NCBI GenBank assembly: GCA_024401455.1
Contig: JAKSLA010000001.1
Coordinates: 1 to 64,000 of the forward strand
Reading direction: 5' to 3'
DNA: 64,000 bases
Source: Paludibacteraceae bacterium
Lineage (GTDB): Bacteria; Bacteroidota; Bacteroidia; Bacteroidales; Paludibacteraceae
The notes beneath the pieces are model-generated. The model was not told the origin of the DNA, made no database searches, and worked only from the letters and a program-made list of their open reading frames with translations. Made by a program: the position numbers and the translations under genes. The stretch's first letter is position 1. Each line of letters opens with the position of its first letter. Positions 25,893 through 37,465 of the stretch are shown here, piece after piece.

Positions 25893-27938
25893 ATGTTTGA
25901 AGAACAAGGAAATAACACGCCAAAGTCTCCTAAAAAGACAAAGTTCAATATCTATTGGGTATATGGACTTGTCGCAATATTCATCATTGCCATCAACATC
26001 TTGAATGTAGGCACTCCTGAAAAAGAGGTTACTTGGACAGAGTTCCAGAAATTGGTGGAGCAAGACGCCATTGAAGAGATATCGGTGATGACCAACAAGA
26101 ACACCGCCAACTTGAAAATCAAGGAAGACAAGTTGGGAGTTGCTTTCGGCAAAGACTCTGTGAAATACGTTTCTAAGCCGGTAATGCATGTGCAGATTCC
26201 TTCGGCCGACAAGTTTACCGAGTCTATGAACGAATGGAAGAAGGCAAAGAAAGGCAACGACATCACGGTTCGCTTCGAAGAGAATCGCGACTACTTCGAC
26301 TCTTTCGTTTGGGGATTCGGCCCCATCATTCTGTTGATAGCCCTCTGGATTTTCTTTATGCGCCGCATGTCAGGAGGCGCTGGAGGCGGAGGTGTCTTCA
26401 ATGTGGGGAAATCTCGTGCTCAACTTTTCGACAAAGGCAACAGCGGCCTTAAAGTCACGTTCAAAGACGTGGCCGGACTATCTGGCGCCAAACAAGAGGT
26501 ACAAGAGATTGTAGAGTTCTTGAAGAACCCTAAGAAATACACTAATTTGGGAGGTAAGATTCCAAAGGGCGCCTTGTTGGTTGGCCCTCCGGGAACAGGT
26601 AAAACCCTATTGGCCAAAGCCGTAGCAGGCGAGGCTGACGTACCATTCTTCTCTATGTCAGGATCCGACTTCGTAGAAATGTTCGTCGGTGTAGGTGCAT
26701 CTCGCGTACGCGACCTGTTCCGCCAAGCCAAAGAGAAATCGCCTTGCATCGTCTTCATCGACGAGATTGATGCGGTAGGCCGTGCCAGAGGCAGTCGTCC
26801 AAGCATGAGTTCAAACGACGAACGTGAAAACACGCTCAATCAATTACTTACGGAGATGGACGGTTTCGGTTCTAACAGTGGCGTCATCATTTTGGCAGCG
26901 ACCAACCGTGCTGACATCTTGGACAAAGCGTTGTTGCGTGCGGGCCGTTTCGACCGTCAAATCAACGTCGATTTGCCAGACGTCCACGAGCGAAAGGAGA
27001 TATTCGAAGTTCACCTTCGCCCGCTCAAATTGGACGACTCAATAGACATCGACTTCCTCTCTCGCCAAACTCCGGGATTTTCGGGTGCTGACATCGCCAA
27101 CGTCTGCAACGAAGCAGCCTTGATCGCGGCAAGAAACAACAAGGAGACTGTGCAAAAGCAAGACTTCTTGGATGCCGTTGACCGTATCATCGGCGGATTG
27201 GAAAAGAAGAACAAAATCATCACTCGCGAGGAGAAGCGTTCCATCGCCTACCACGAGGCTGGCCACGCCACCATCAGTTGGATGTTGCAATACGCCAACC
27301 CATTGGTTAAGGTCACCATCGTTCCTCGTGGAAAAGCCTTGGGTGCAGCCTGGTATCTTCCAGAAGAGCGCCAACTCACTACCAAGGAACAACTCTTGGA
27401 CGAAATGTGTGCCACGTTAGGCGGTCGCGCCGCTGAAGACTTGGTATTCGGAAGAATTTCAACGGGAGCGATGAACGATTTGGAGAGGACAACCAAGCAA
27501 GCCTACGCCATGATTGCCTACTTCGGCATGAGCGACAAGTTGAAGAACCTCTGCTACTACGACTCGACGGGCGCTGCAGAATTTTCGTTCGGCAAGCCAT
27601 ACAGCGAAGAGACGGCAAAACTAATCGACGACGAAGTGAAAGCCTTGATCAACGTACAATATGAGCGAGCAAAAGCCATCTTGTCAGAGCACAAGGAGGG
27701 CCACGAGCAGTTGGCTCAATTGTTGATCGAACGAGAAGTCATCTTTGCAGAAGACCTCGAACGAATCTTCGGAAAACGTCCTTGGCCTTCGCGTGCCGAC
27801 GAGTTGCTCGCCGAACAAGAGTCGCAAGGCAACGACAAACAAGAAGGTGAACCAGAGTCATCTGACACACAAGAGCAAATGCCTGACTCGCAAAAAGAGG
27901 CGCACACGGACGATTCACCTGTGGTGTCCCAAGAATAA
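25893..27938 (+). CDS. ftsH: ATP-dependent zinc metalloprotease FtsH
   Basis: 681 residues. Two transmembrane segments (about 20-39 and 138-157) flank a short periplasmic domain. The AAA+ module has Walker A GPPGTGKT at 231-238, Walker B FIDEID near 288-293 and the arginine region GRFDRQ near 351. The zinc protease motif HEAGH is at 454-458. It degrades membrane and cytosolic proteins at the inner membrane. The C-terminal 50 residues are acidic, Gln/Ser-rich and probably disordered. It ends at a strong terminator; the cdsA gene often found next is absent. Confidence 0.97.
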   Translation: MFEEQGNNTPKSPKKTKFNIYWVYGLVAIFIIAINILNVGTPEKEVTWTEFQKLVEQDAIEEISVMTNKNTANLKIKEDKLGVAFGKDSVKYVSKPVMHVQIPSADKFTESMNEWKKAKKGNDITVRFEENRDYFDSFVWGFGPIILLIALWIFFMRRMSGGAGGGGVFNVGKSRAQLFDKGNSGLKVTFKDVAGLSGAKQEVQEIVEFLKNPKKYTNLGGKIPKGALLVGPPGTGKTLLAKAVAGEADVPFFSMSGSDFVEMFVGVGASRVRDLFRQAKEKSPCIVFIDEIDAVGRARGSRPSMSSNDERENTLNQLLTEMDGFGSNSGVIILAATNRADILDKALLRAGRFDRQINVDLPDVHERKEIFEVHLRPLKLDDSIDIDFLSRQTPGFSGADIANVCNEAALIAARNNKETVQKQDFLDAVDRIIGGLEKKNKIITREEKRSIAYHEAGHATISWMLQYANPLVKVTIVPRGKALGAAWYLPEERQLTTKEQLLDEMCATLGGRAAEDLVFGRISTGAMNDLERTTKQAYAMIAYFGMSDKLKNLCYYDSTGAAEFSFGKPYSEETAKLIDDEVKALINVQYERAKAILSEHKEGHEQLAQLLIEREVIFAEDLERIFGKRPWPSRADELLAEQESQGNDKQEGEPESSDTQEQMPDSQKEAHTDDSPVVSQE

Positions 27939-27943
27939 AACCA

Positions 27944-27980
27944 AAAGCGGGATGATATTCTTATCATCTCGCTTTTTTTT
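27944..27980 (+). terminator. Terminator of the argH-rsfS-ftsH region
   Basis: Stem aaagcgggatgata / tatcatctcgcttt with one G-T pair, loop TTCT, then a run of eight T. Confidence 0.85.
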
Positions 27981-28219
27981 CTAATTATAGATATTGTTTG
28001 ATTTTTTTGTTGTAGAATTCTTGTAGGATAGTTTGATTAATCCTGAAAGAAGCAATGGGACTCCATCATGGTTGAGCGTCCCATCAAAATAGGCTCAAAG
28101 CCAGACAAAATGTGCAACAAGAATTTTTTTCGAAAAATTTTTAAACACTCCATTAAACCTTTTATGTTTTTTGCCGTCTTATAAAGAAACTTAATTTTCA
28201 ACGAGGAACTAATCTGGAA

Positions 28220-30709
28220 ATGATGAAAAGATATTTAACAGTATTGTTTTTGTTTTGTTCTTTAATCTCTTATGCCAAGAATGGATTAATTAGTGGAACA
28301 ATCGTCGACAAAAACACCATGGAGACCTTACCGATGGCCACCGTCCAATTGCGACTTGCCGGATCGGGAACAACTGTTGTCGGAGGATTGACCGATGCCG
28401 ACGGTAATTTTGAATTCAAGGATTTGGAACTCCAAGCCTATGAATTAAACATAACCTATGTAGGTTATACAGACAAGAACATAAAAATCACGTTGTCTAA
28501 AGAAAATCCTTCCAGACGATTCAAATCCATCAAGATGGGAGAAGACGAAGGATTGCTTCAAGAAGTTACCGTAGTAGGAAAACGCACGTCACTCCAAATG
28601 GACGTGGACAAGAAAGTCTTCCTACTGAACGAGAGTGCCCATACAGAAGGAGTTTCCGCTTCCGACATTTTGAAAGACATTCCTTCGGTGGATGTAGATG
28701 CCGAAGGATCGGTCACTTTGCGCAACAGTGAAGCCGTGGAGGTCCGCATCAACGGAAAAGCCGTAGGTTTGGGCGACGGACAGGGCGACATCTTAGAGCA
28801 ATTGCCTGCCGGAAGCATTGAAAAGGTCGAGGTCATCACCAACCCATCTGCAAAATTCAGCGCCGAGTCGTCAGCCGGCATCATCAATATCGTGATGAAG
28901 AGCAACCACAGTTTGGGTGCCTTCGGTTCGGTAGGCGCAGGTGTTCGCGTACCTTGGAAGAGCGACTTGGGCGGTTCACTCAACGCTAACATCAACTACG
29001 GATCAGACAAAATCGATGTTATGGCCAGCGCAGGTCTATTCAGGACATCGTCTGCCGGCGACGGTTTCACCAACCGCTACCGCTACGGCCAAGACACCAC
29101 CTTCCTATTCCAATCTCAAGAGAATGATTTCACGATGAATTCCGGATTCCTCCGCCTTTCTCTCGACTACAAAATCAATCCCAAGGATGTGTTGACTCTC
29201 TCTACAATGGGGTCATTGTCTTCCCGCGAAAGAATTGATGACATGCGTTATCGTTCTGGCCTCGTCAGCAATGAACTGGAATCAACAAAATACATATACG
29301 GACGCCACATTGACTCAAAGCCAGAAAGGACGATGTATAATGTTTCGTTGGAATACAAACACAAGTTCAAAAAAGAAGGACAAGAGATCTCCACTTTGGC
29401 AAGTCTGTCCAACACGTCGCGAAACGAGGATGCCCGATATGACCAACTGACATTCGAACAGTTCCAACTTTCGCAACCTGTCGTCGGCTCAATACAGAAT
29501 TTGAACAAAGAAGAATATACGCGCCTCATCAATCTCCAGATCGATTACGTCTCTCCTATTTTTGAACGATCAAAATTGGAGACAGGACTTTCAGGCAGTT
29601 TCACCAGATCAGGCAGCGAGGTGGAGTCTCTGCTCAAGAAAGATGCCGAGTCAGCGTTCGAGCCCATCCCCGGACAGGACAACGACTTCTGCTTCAACCC
29701 AAGCACCTATGCCGCCTACGTTTCATGGGGCACATCATTCGGCAAGTTGAAGACGAACGTCGGCTTGAGGGGTGAATTGTTAGACATCCGCTGGGAACAG
29801 AAATTGACGAATGAGGAATATCACAAAGATCCTATTTTCAACCTCTTCCCTTCCTTGTTCCTCGGCTATCCTTTGTCCAAGACATTGGATGTACAATTTA
29901 GTTATACAAGAAGAACCAACACGCCAAGGTCATTCTATTTCAATCCTTACCACAACGTAAGCGATTCGGCCAATGTCTCTTTCGGTAATCCAGACTTGGA
30001 ACCTGAGTATGTCAATTCTTTTGAATTGGGGTTGATCAAGACATTTGAGAACCACACCTTCTCGGCCTCAGCCTACCACAAGAGGACGACAGACGTCATC
30101 CAATCATACAACCGGATGGAAGGGAATGTCATGATGAGGACTTATGCCAACATGGCCAACTCACAAGCAAGCGGTATCGACCTTGTATTAAAAGACCGCT
30201 TCGGGAAGTACATCTCATTGACAAGCAGCGTTGACCTCTACTATTACAAATTGGAAGGCGGCACCTTCTCCTATGTAGTAACCGACGCAAACGGAAGCAA
30301 TTTCAAAGAAGAGAAACTGAAGGAGCGCAACAGCCTTGGATTGACCTTCCGTTCTTCTGCGGATTTCTCATTGCCACACGACATCAGCGCTCAGTTGGCA
30401 GGCAACTACTCTGCTCCAAGAGCAACGGCCCAAGGAAAAACAATGGCCTCTTATCAACTCAACGCCAGCGTAAAGAAACCATTCTTCGACCGCAAATTGA
30501 CAGCAGCCCTACAAGTTCGAGACATCCTCAACTCCCGCAAGCGCGCTTCTGAAAGTTGGAGTGACGACTTCTGGCAAGAGACCGAATTCCACCGCTACGG
30601 ACGAATGTTCATGTTCAACCTAACCTACTCGTTCGGTAATGGTAAAAACAAAAAGAAACAAAAGAGCAATCAACAAGAATCAAACTCAGAAGACTTTGAT
30701 GAGTTTTGA
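28220..30709 (+). CDS. TonB-dependent-receptor-like outer membrane beta-barrel protein with CarboxypepD_reg domain
   Basis: 829 residues. Signal peptide (1-19), then an Ig-like CarboxypepD_reg/CNA-type domain (20-105, GTIVDKNTMETLPMATVQL to YVGYTDKNIKI), a plug domain (about 110-225, ASDILKDIPSVDVDAEGSV) and an outer-membrane barrel of the OMP_b-brl_3 type to the end. Family members resemble TonB receptors but often lack a defined substrate and a SusD partner. The mature C-terminus is KKQKSNQQESNSEDFDEF, a hydrophilic tail rather than the usual aromatic barrel end, which is odd. No -7/-33 consensus is seen upstream. No partner genes are adjacent. Confidence 0.85.
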   Translation: MMKRYLTVLFLFCSLISYAKNGLISGTIVDKNTMETLPMATVQLRLAGSGTTVVGGLTDADGNFEFKDLELQAYELNITYVGYTDKNIKITLSKENPSRRFKSIKMGEDEGLLQEVTVVGKRTSLQMDVDKKVFLLNESAHTEGVSASDILKDIPSVDVDAEGSVTLRNSEAVEVRINGKAVGLGDGQGDILEQLPAGSIEKVEVITNPSAKFSAESSAGIINIVMKSNHSLGAFGSVGAGVRVPWKSDLGGSLNANINYGSDKIDVMASAGLFRTSSAGDGFTNRYRYGQDTTFLFQSQENDFTMNSGFLRLSLDYKINPKDVLTLSTMGSLSSRERIDDMRYRSGLVSNELESTKYIYGRHIDSKPERTMYNVSLEYKHKFKKEGQEISTLASLSNTSRNEDARYDQLTFEQFQLSQPVVGSIQNLNKEEYTRLINLQIDYVSPIFERSKLETGLSGSFTRSGSEVESLLKKDAESAFEPIPGQDNDFCFNPSTYAAYVSWGTSFGKLKTNVGLRGELLDIRWEQKLTNEEYHKDPIFNLFPSLFLGYPLSKTLDVQFSYTRRTNTPRSFYFNPYHNVSDSANVSFGNPDLEPEYVNSFELGLIKTFENHTFSASAYHKRTTDVIQSYNRMEGNVMMRTYANMANSQASGIDLVLKDRFGKYISLTSSVDLYYYKLEGGTFSYVVTDANGSNFKEEKLKERNSLGLTFRSSADFSLPHDISAQLAGNYSAPRATAQGKTMASYQLNASVKKPFFDRKLTAALQVRDILNSRKRASESWSDDFWQETEFHRYGRMFMFNLTYSFGNGKNKKKQKSNQQESNSEDFDEF

Positions 30710-30722
30710 TGAATTTTGATGA
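30695..30722 (+). repeat. Three tandem copies of a 10-base unit at the stop codon
   Basis: tttgatga occurs at 30695, 30705 and 30715 with a 10-base period. The middle copy contains the stop codon of the barrel gene, and the repeats run on into non-coding sequence, so they probably arose by slippage. Confidence 0.8.
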
Positions 30723-30728
30723 GAATAA

Positions 30729-30770
30729 CAAAAGCACAAGTTGGATGAACCCGACTTGTGCTTTTTTTTG
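30729..30770 (+). terminator. Terminator after the outer membrane barrel gene
   Basis: Stem aaagcacaagt / acttgtgcttt with an 11-13 base loop, followed by a run of T. Confidence 0.85.
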
Positions 30771-30802
30771 TAAGCACCCAATGCAAAATTCGGCTTGTTC
30801 CT

Positions 30803-30810
30803 TATCTTTG
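30803..30810 (+). promoter_or_regulatory. Predicted -7 box of the YD-like repeat gene
   Basis: TATCTTTG, 62 bases before ATG 30872. It places transcription start inside the longer frame, supporting the internal start. Confidence 0.5.
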
Positions 30811-30871
30811 TCGCACGTTTTGCGTAAATACAGGTTCACGATTTTTAAACTGTTACGATTTGTGTAAGTCT

Positions 30872-31846
30872 ATGAATAAGCTTTTTTATACACTAATGGT
30901 ATTCTTGCAATCCTTTTCTGGATGTTTTGCACAACCATTTACTGAGGTAGAACATATGCCTAAAACATACGATTTGAAAGGGAACGTGAAGGAGATTAGG
31001 CAATTTTTAGTTGCAGAACGTTCGGGTGAGTTAGTTAAAGGCCGCCCTTTGAACACTTTCAAATATGATGGAAAAGGAACTTGTATTGAAGATTCTTTCT
31101 CCATCGATCAAGACAGTTTGATACACATCATCAAGTACGATGAAAAAGGAAACCTGGCTGAAGACTGCCGTTATAAATCAAACGGTGCTTTATCAATGAA
31201 GATTACCTACAAATATGACGACAGAGGGAACAAAATAGAGTGGTGTAGATATTTTTCTGATGAAAAATTAGACGGGAGAGGAACTTTCAAATATGACGAA
31301 AAGGGGCATGAAATTGAAAGTTGTAGCTATGATTCTAATGGAAATCTGAAGGAGAGACATACACACAAGTATGACAGAAAGGGCTACTTAAAAAAATGGG
31401 GCAAATACAATACAAATAGAAAACTAGAATGGGGCCATACATATAAACGTAATTCCAAAGGCAGAATAAAAGAGTGCACCTGTAAATCATATAGCGGAAT
31501 AATATGGAAAGACAAATATGAATACGACACCCAAAGGCGTTTGTATAAAAAACGCAGGTATAATTATTGTCGGAAATTAGTCGAAGAATCTATACACAAG
31601 TTTAATGAAGTTGAAAAATATGTATATGATTCAGATAAAAATGTGATAGCAAAGAAAGAAATCACCAAGTACGACAATCTGGGTAATGAGATAGAAAAGT
31701 GTGTATATGATTCAGACGGACATTTATTGGCGAAACACACACATAAGTACGACGATAGGGGGAACGAAATTGAACATGTCAAGACAAACGGAGAAAACGG
31801 AGGTTTGATCTATGGTATAATTGTTGAATACGTGTATTATGAATGA
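30872..31846 (+). CDS. Secreted YD/RHS-like tandem repeat protein
   Basis: 324 residues from ATG 30872 (MNKLFYTLMVFLQSFSGCFAQ), which gives a clean signal peptide; the C in SGC could also be a lipobox. Roughly eight imperfect repeats of about 25-30 residues follow, with core KYDxxGNxIExxxYxSDGxL, as in YD repeats that build RHS and wall-associated shells. The array is far too short for a full RHS cage and there is no C-terminal toxin. Codon choice is clearly richer in A and T than in neighbouring genes, which suggests acquisition from elsewhere. I do not know the function. Confidence 0.7.
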   Translation: MNKLFYTLMVFLQSFSGCFAQPFTEVEHMPKTYDLKGNVKEIRQFLVAERSGELVKGRPLNTFKYDGKGTCIEDSFSIDQDSLIHIIKYDEKGNLAEDCRYKSNGALSMKITYKYDDRGNKIEWCRYFSDEKLDGRGTFKYDEKGHEIESCSYDSNGNLKERHTHKYDRKGYLKKWGKYNTNRKLEWGHTYKRNSKGRIKECTCKSYSGIIWKDKYEYDTQRRLYKKRRYNYCRKLVEESIHKFNEVEKYVYDSDKNVIAKKEITKYDNLGNEIEKCVYDSDGHLLAKHTHKYDDRGNEIEHVKTNGENGGLIYGIIVEYVYYE

Positions 31847-32085
31847 TATATTTTTCAATTCAGATTATAGAATAATAAGGAAGAAACAATGAAAAGAATA
31901 GAGGATATAAACACCCTATGCGAAACTGAGACCGTAAACTAAACTGTGTCATGCACTAAAAACACAACAAAAATGTTTTTAAAACATGAACACAAACGAA
32001 GCAGAAGAAGACCTCGTAAAGATGCGAGGAAGGTGACCAAATTTATACCAATTGGGACGCTTACAAAAGGAGATCCGTTTGCCCC
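31847..32085. other. Gene-free accessory scar with a truncated start and possible element end
   Basis: A short frame beginning ATG 31889 (MKRIEDINTLCETETVN) stops at 31942 in a stretch (about 31925-31955) that reminds me of terminal sequences of IS256-family elements. Further on there are a small palindrome (atgtttttaaaacat, 31973-31987) and a cctcg/cgagg hairpin near 32012-32029. This may be a remnant of a gene interrupted by a lost element. Confidence 0.3.
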
Positions 32086-33285
32086 TTAACCTCGCCTCAA
32101 CTTACGCAATATCTTATAAACAACGATCGAGGCAATGGAACCTGCAATCATCAACAATCCTGCCGCAACCGTTCCATTCCAACCCTGAAGACTCCAAAGC
32201 GTACCTGCCAAAAATGTTCCGAATGAGCCGCCGATAAAATAGGTTACCATATAGATGGTATTCATTCGGGCAGAGGCCTCCGGACAAAGTTTCATTGTGG
32301 CACTCTGGTTACTAAGCTGAATACACTGCATACCAACATCAATAATCAAGATTCCAAGTACAAGTCCGACATACGAATCGTCCCAGACAGCAAAAAGCCC
32401 CCATGCAAAAAGTTGCAGACAGAGGCCGAACGCATTAATGCGATCCGGTCCATACTTCGCCACATATTTGCCGACATTCGAAGCCGTCAAAGCCCCAGCC
32501 ATTCCACACAAACCCAACAACCCGACCACATCACTACCCTCGAAATAAGGGGCCTCCTTCATACGGAAAGCAAGGCAACCCCACAAACCAAGAAAAGAGC
32601 CAAAGGCAAATGCCGCCCGAATAGAATAGAGCAATGAGCGAGGTCGCTCCACCGCCAAACGCCGAATACTCGCCATCAAGGAGAGGAAACGCCCTTTATA
32701 GGTCGGCTCTACATTCGGGAACCATTTAAACATAGCAAGCGCAGAAAGGGCGATAAGCACAGATGCTATCACATACATCATACGCCAACCAAACAAATGG
32801 CCGACATATCCACTCACCACACGAGACCCTAAGATTCCGATGAGCAACCCCGTCAAGATAACGCCCACCTTACGTTCCTTCTCTTCCGGACGAGAATAGA
32901 GCGAAGCAAAAGGCATAAAGACCTGCGGCGTGACAGAACAAAAGCCCGTCATAAAAGAAGCCCCCAACAACACCCAAGCATTGGCTGCCAATGAAATGGA
33001 GAGCAACGAAACCACCAAGGCGCAAAAACTCATCAGCACCGTAGTACGACGATTATACATATCGCCCAGCGGAATGATGAGCAGCAACCCCAAGGCATAC
33101 CCCACCTGCGTAAAAACAGGGACAAGGTTTACCTGAAACTCCGTGAGCCCCATATCCCCACGAATCATATTCAACAACGGTTGGCAGTAATAAAGATTAG
33201 CCACCGAGATGCCCGCCATCACGGCAAGCATCCACATCAAGGCCGTAGGAATGCCTTGATTAGGTTTGAGAGATATTGCCGTCAT
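32086..33285 (-). CDS. Major facilitator superfamily transporter (drug/solute exporter type)
   Basis: 399 residues with about 12 transmembrane segments. Loop 2-3 reads PLGDMYNRRTTVL, the MFS motif A. The closest group by eye is the YnfM/inner-membrane DHA1-type exporters. It moves an unknown small molecule across the inner membrane by proton exchange. Its start overlaps the nitroreductase stop by four bases, so it is translationally coupled to a redox operon, which may point to export of a reduced or toxic compound. Confidence 0.85.
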   Translation of the reverse strand: MTAISLKPNQGIPTALMWMLAVMAGISVANLYYCQPLLNMIRGDMGLTEFQVNLVPVFTQVGYALGLLLIIPLGDMYNRRTTVLMSFCALVVSLLSISLAANAWVLLGASFMTGFCSVTPQVFMPFASLYSRPEEKERKVGVILTGLLIGILGSRVVSGYVGHLFGWRMMYVIASVLIALSALAMFKWFPNVEPTYKGRFLSLMASIRRLAVERPRSLLYSIRAAFAFGSFLGLWGCLAFRMKEAPYFEGSDVVGLLGLCGMAGALTASNVGKYVAKYGPDRINAFGLCLQLFAWGLFAVWDDSYVGLVLGILIIDVGMQCIQLSNQSATMKLCPEASARMNTIYMVTYFIGGSFGTFLAGTLWSLQGWNGTVAAGLLMIAGSIASIVVYKILRKLRRG

Positions 33286-33902
33286 TCTACAAAACGTATC
33301 ATTTCCTCTTTGCGTGGTTTTGCCTCTGGATGTTCATCCGGATAACCCATAGCAAGAGCAATCAAAAGATTATAGCCTTCGCTGAAACCCAATCGCTTGA
33401 TATAAGGAGCACACGCCTCACTACTTTTCATCAATCGAACAGGATGTGCCATACAACAAGAGCCTATCCCCATGGCCCAAGCAGAAAGGACAACATTCTC
33501 GCCAAGAAGACCGCAGTCCACTTGTGACATATCATACGTCGTATCATTTGCCAAGAAAATCACACAAGGGGCGCCCAAGAAAATATTCTTTGCTCCATGT
33601 TGAGGCTTCATTCCCGGATTGTCCTTCAACACAGCATCGGAGATCTCAGAGATAAGTTTCGGATCATCCGCTACACGTATCTCATAAGCCTGACGATTTT
33701 GGCCATTAGGAGCATTGATTCCACATCGCAATATTCGGAGAAGCGTATCACGATTAATCGGTTGTTCCGTAAACTGACGGATACTTCTTCTATCCATCAT
33801 CACTTTTTCCACAACGTCCGCTTCCGTTTTACCTCCCTTGACATCGGACTTAGCACACGAAGACAAGGCCAACATTGCCAGCAGTCCATACAAAATTTTC
33901 AT
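33282..33902 (-). CDS. Nitroreductase-family flavoprotein with a lipoprotein signal
   Basis: About 206 residues; two adjacent ATGs (33905 and 33902) are possible starts. A signal peptide with lipobox LALSSC precedes a nitroreductase domain: DRRSIRQFTEQPINRDTLLRIL carries the FMN-binding Arg-Arg-Ser, and later GIGSCCMAHPVRLM. Nitroreductases are usually cytosolic FMN enzymes that reduce nitro groups or quinones with NAD(P)H, so envelope export is unusual, though lipoprotein forms occur in Bacteroidota. It is second in an operon between an FMN reductase and an MFS exporter. Confidence 0.85.
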   Translation of the reverse strand: MKILYGLLAMLALSSCAKSDVKGGKTEADVVEKVMMDRRSIRQFTEQPINRDTLLRILRCGINAPNGQNRQAYEIRVADDPKLISEISDAVLKDNPGMKPQHGAKNIFLGAPCVIFLANDTTYDMSQVDCGLLGENVVLSAWAMGIGSCCMAHPVRLMKSSEACAPYIKRLGFSEGYNLLIALAMGYPDEHPEAKPRKEEMIRFVE

Positions 33903-33924
33903 CATTCGAGTATTGTTATTTCTT

Positions 33925-34458
33925 TTATAATATGCTACAACCTAAATCATACGCTTCGCGCAAAGCACCCGTATCTACTATTTTCCCTTTTTCCCTTACC
34001 CCTTTCACCAAGACTTTGCCAGCATCCTCCAGACGGAAAAAGTTGAGGCAAAGTTGATACTGCGTAAGGATGGAATCAAACAATTCGGGCAATGTGGCGG
34101 CACCCACCAAAAGCAGCGCCATTTTTCGAATATGGAATGTATTTCTAATCGGATTATGCAATCGATCAACAACCGCTTTCAACTGAGCACTGAGACCATA
34201 GAAATAGACAGGAGAAGCAATTACAAGCATCTCTGCCCCAGCCAACTTTTCGTACACCAGCGCCATATCATCTTTTTGCGGACAACGATTTCCCGGTCCG
34301 AAGCAAACATCACAACCGACACAAGGCCTCAAATCATAGTCGTTGACAGAGACGACCTCCACCGTATGTTTCAATGAGGCCCCCTCCACAAAAGCCTCAA
34401 CCAGCATTTCCGTATTGCCTCCTTTTCGCGGGCTACCAGAAAGCACAACTATTTTCAT
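33925..34458 (-). CDS. Flavodoxin-fold NAD(P)H-dependent FMN reductase family protein
   Basis: 177 residues from ATG 34458 (MKIVVLSGSPRKGGNTE), chosen because the FMN phosphate-binding loop SGSPRKGGNT is at the very N-terminus in this family; the open frame to 34515 is an upstream run. A Cys-rich segment (RPCVGCDVCFGPGNRCPQKDDM) is typical of the iron-sulfur flavoprotein-like group, though fewer cysteines than a full 4Fe-4S motif are evident. ASPVYFYGLSAQLKAVVDR is the second flavin-contact region. First gene of a three-gene redox/transport operon. Confidence 0.85.
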   Translation of the reverse strand: MKIVVLSGSPRKGGNTEMLVEAFVEGASLKHTVEVVSVNDYDLRPCVGCDVCFGPGNRCPQKDDMALVYEKLAGAEMLVIASPVYFYGLSAQLKAVVDRLHNPIRNTFHIRKMALLLVGAATLPELFDSILTQYQLCLNFFRLEDAGKVLVKGVREKGKIVDTGALREAYDLGCSIL

Positions 34459-34477
34459 AATCCACGCATTTATGTGA

Positions 34478-34485
34478 CAAAGATA
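34478..34485 (-). promoter_or_regulatory. Predicted -7 box of the FMN reductase operon
   Basis: CAAAGATA on plus reads TATCTTTG on minus, 20 bases before ATG 34458. The box overlaps neither neighbour and supports the short start. Confidence 0.5.
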
Positions 34486-34507
34486 AGAATAATTAACTTT
34501 AATATAA

Positions 34508-35215
34508 CTATTCAAACAATTTGCCAGTTTCTCCTACTAAATCATATGCTCTTTTAGCATCTTCAACCATATAATAAGTTTTACATTTAGGGCAAAGGAA
34601 AAAATACTCATAATAATATTGATGCTTCTTTTTCTTTTTAGGGTTTCTATTTTCAATTTTAACAACAGGAGTCGAACACTTTCTACAAAAATCGCCTTCC
34701 TTAGTAATCTTTAAAGATTTTGATTCTTTATCCGCATTAGCATAATAGCCCATATCTTCGATTCGATTCTCCTTTTTTGCTGCCGAAACCGCAAGGAAAT
34801 CACATCTTTCATTTTCTGAGTGCCCTGCATGCCCTTTTATCCAACAGATAGAGACATCGTGAACTTTTAACAAATGAGACAACTCTTTCCACAAGTCATC
34901 GTTAGCGACCCACTCTGTTTTATTTCTAATCCAATTATTTTGCTCCCATTTTTCTAACCAACCAAGAGAAACTGCATTCACGACATACTGTGAATCAGAG
35001 AACACTTTAACAACTGACGGATATTTAAGCTGTTTCAATCCTTCTATAACAGCTAACAATTCCATTCGATTATTCGTTGTTTTAACAAAGCCTTCAGAAA
35101 TCTCTTTTTTATAATTTAATTTTGGACAAAACAATACCACACCATACCCGCCTGGTCCCGGATTTGGTTCTGCAGCCCCATCCGTATATATCTCAACATA
35201 TGGTTTTTCTTCCAT
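34508..35215 (-). CDS. rnhA: Ribonuclease HI with a C-terminal zinc ribbon
   Basis: 235 residues. RNase H domain 1-150 with all four catalytic acids: Asp12 (YTDGA), Glu52 (NNRMELL), Asp74 (FSDSQ) and Asp139 (NERCDFLA). It cleaves the RNA of RNA-DNA hybrids using Mg. After a linker a zinc ribbon is formed by Cys177/Cys180 and Cys208/Cys211, with a lysine run (KKKKKH, 193-198) that could contact nucleic acid. Typical RNase HI is about 150-160 residues. Codons are richer in A and T than in the flanking flavin genes and gyrB, a possible sign of transfer. Confidence 0.92.
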   Translation of the reverse strand: MEEKPYVEIYTDGAAEPNPGPGGYGVVLFCPKLNYKKEISEGFVKTTNNRMELLAVIEGLKQLKYPSVVKVFSDSQYVVNAVSLGWLEKWEQNNWIRNKTEWVANDDLWKELSHLLKVHDVSICWIKGHAGHSENERCDFLAVSAAKKENRIEDMGYYANADKESKSLKITKEGDFCRKCSTPVVKIENRNPKKKKKHQYYYEYFFLCPKCKTYYMVEDAKRAYDLVGETGKLFE

Positions 35216-35390
35216 AAAAAAGACATTTTAAAAAAATCAACCATTAACAATCATATCACTCCTTTCCAAAGCATAAGTAAAAGAAAGATATATTTCTCGA
35301 ATATATAAAACAGTCAAAAACAATCCTAATTTTCCAGCTATATTTTCACAAAATCCTATTCAACCTCATTTCTTAGTCATCTTTTTTTTA

Positions 35391-35398
35391 TATATTTG
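35391..35398 (+). promoter_or_regulatory. Predicted -7 box of gyrB
   Basis: TATATTTG, 57 bases before ATG 35455. A weak TTTC at 35369-35372 is the only -33 candidate. Confidence 0.5.
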
Positions 35399-35406
35399 CT
35401 TTTTGA

Positions 35407-37401
<1,995 letters not shown>

Positions 37402-37426
37402 TCAGCTTCAAATATTGACATTAAAA

Positions 37427-37464
37427 AAGAATGGGGTGAGTACACAACTCGCCCCATTCTTTTT
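37427..37464 (+). terminator. Terminator of gyrB
   Basis: Stem agaatggggtgag / ctcgccccattct with one G-T pair, 7-base loop, then a T run. Its tail abuts the -33 element of the next promoter. Confidence 0.85.
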
Positions 37465-37465
37465 C

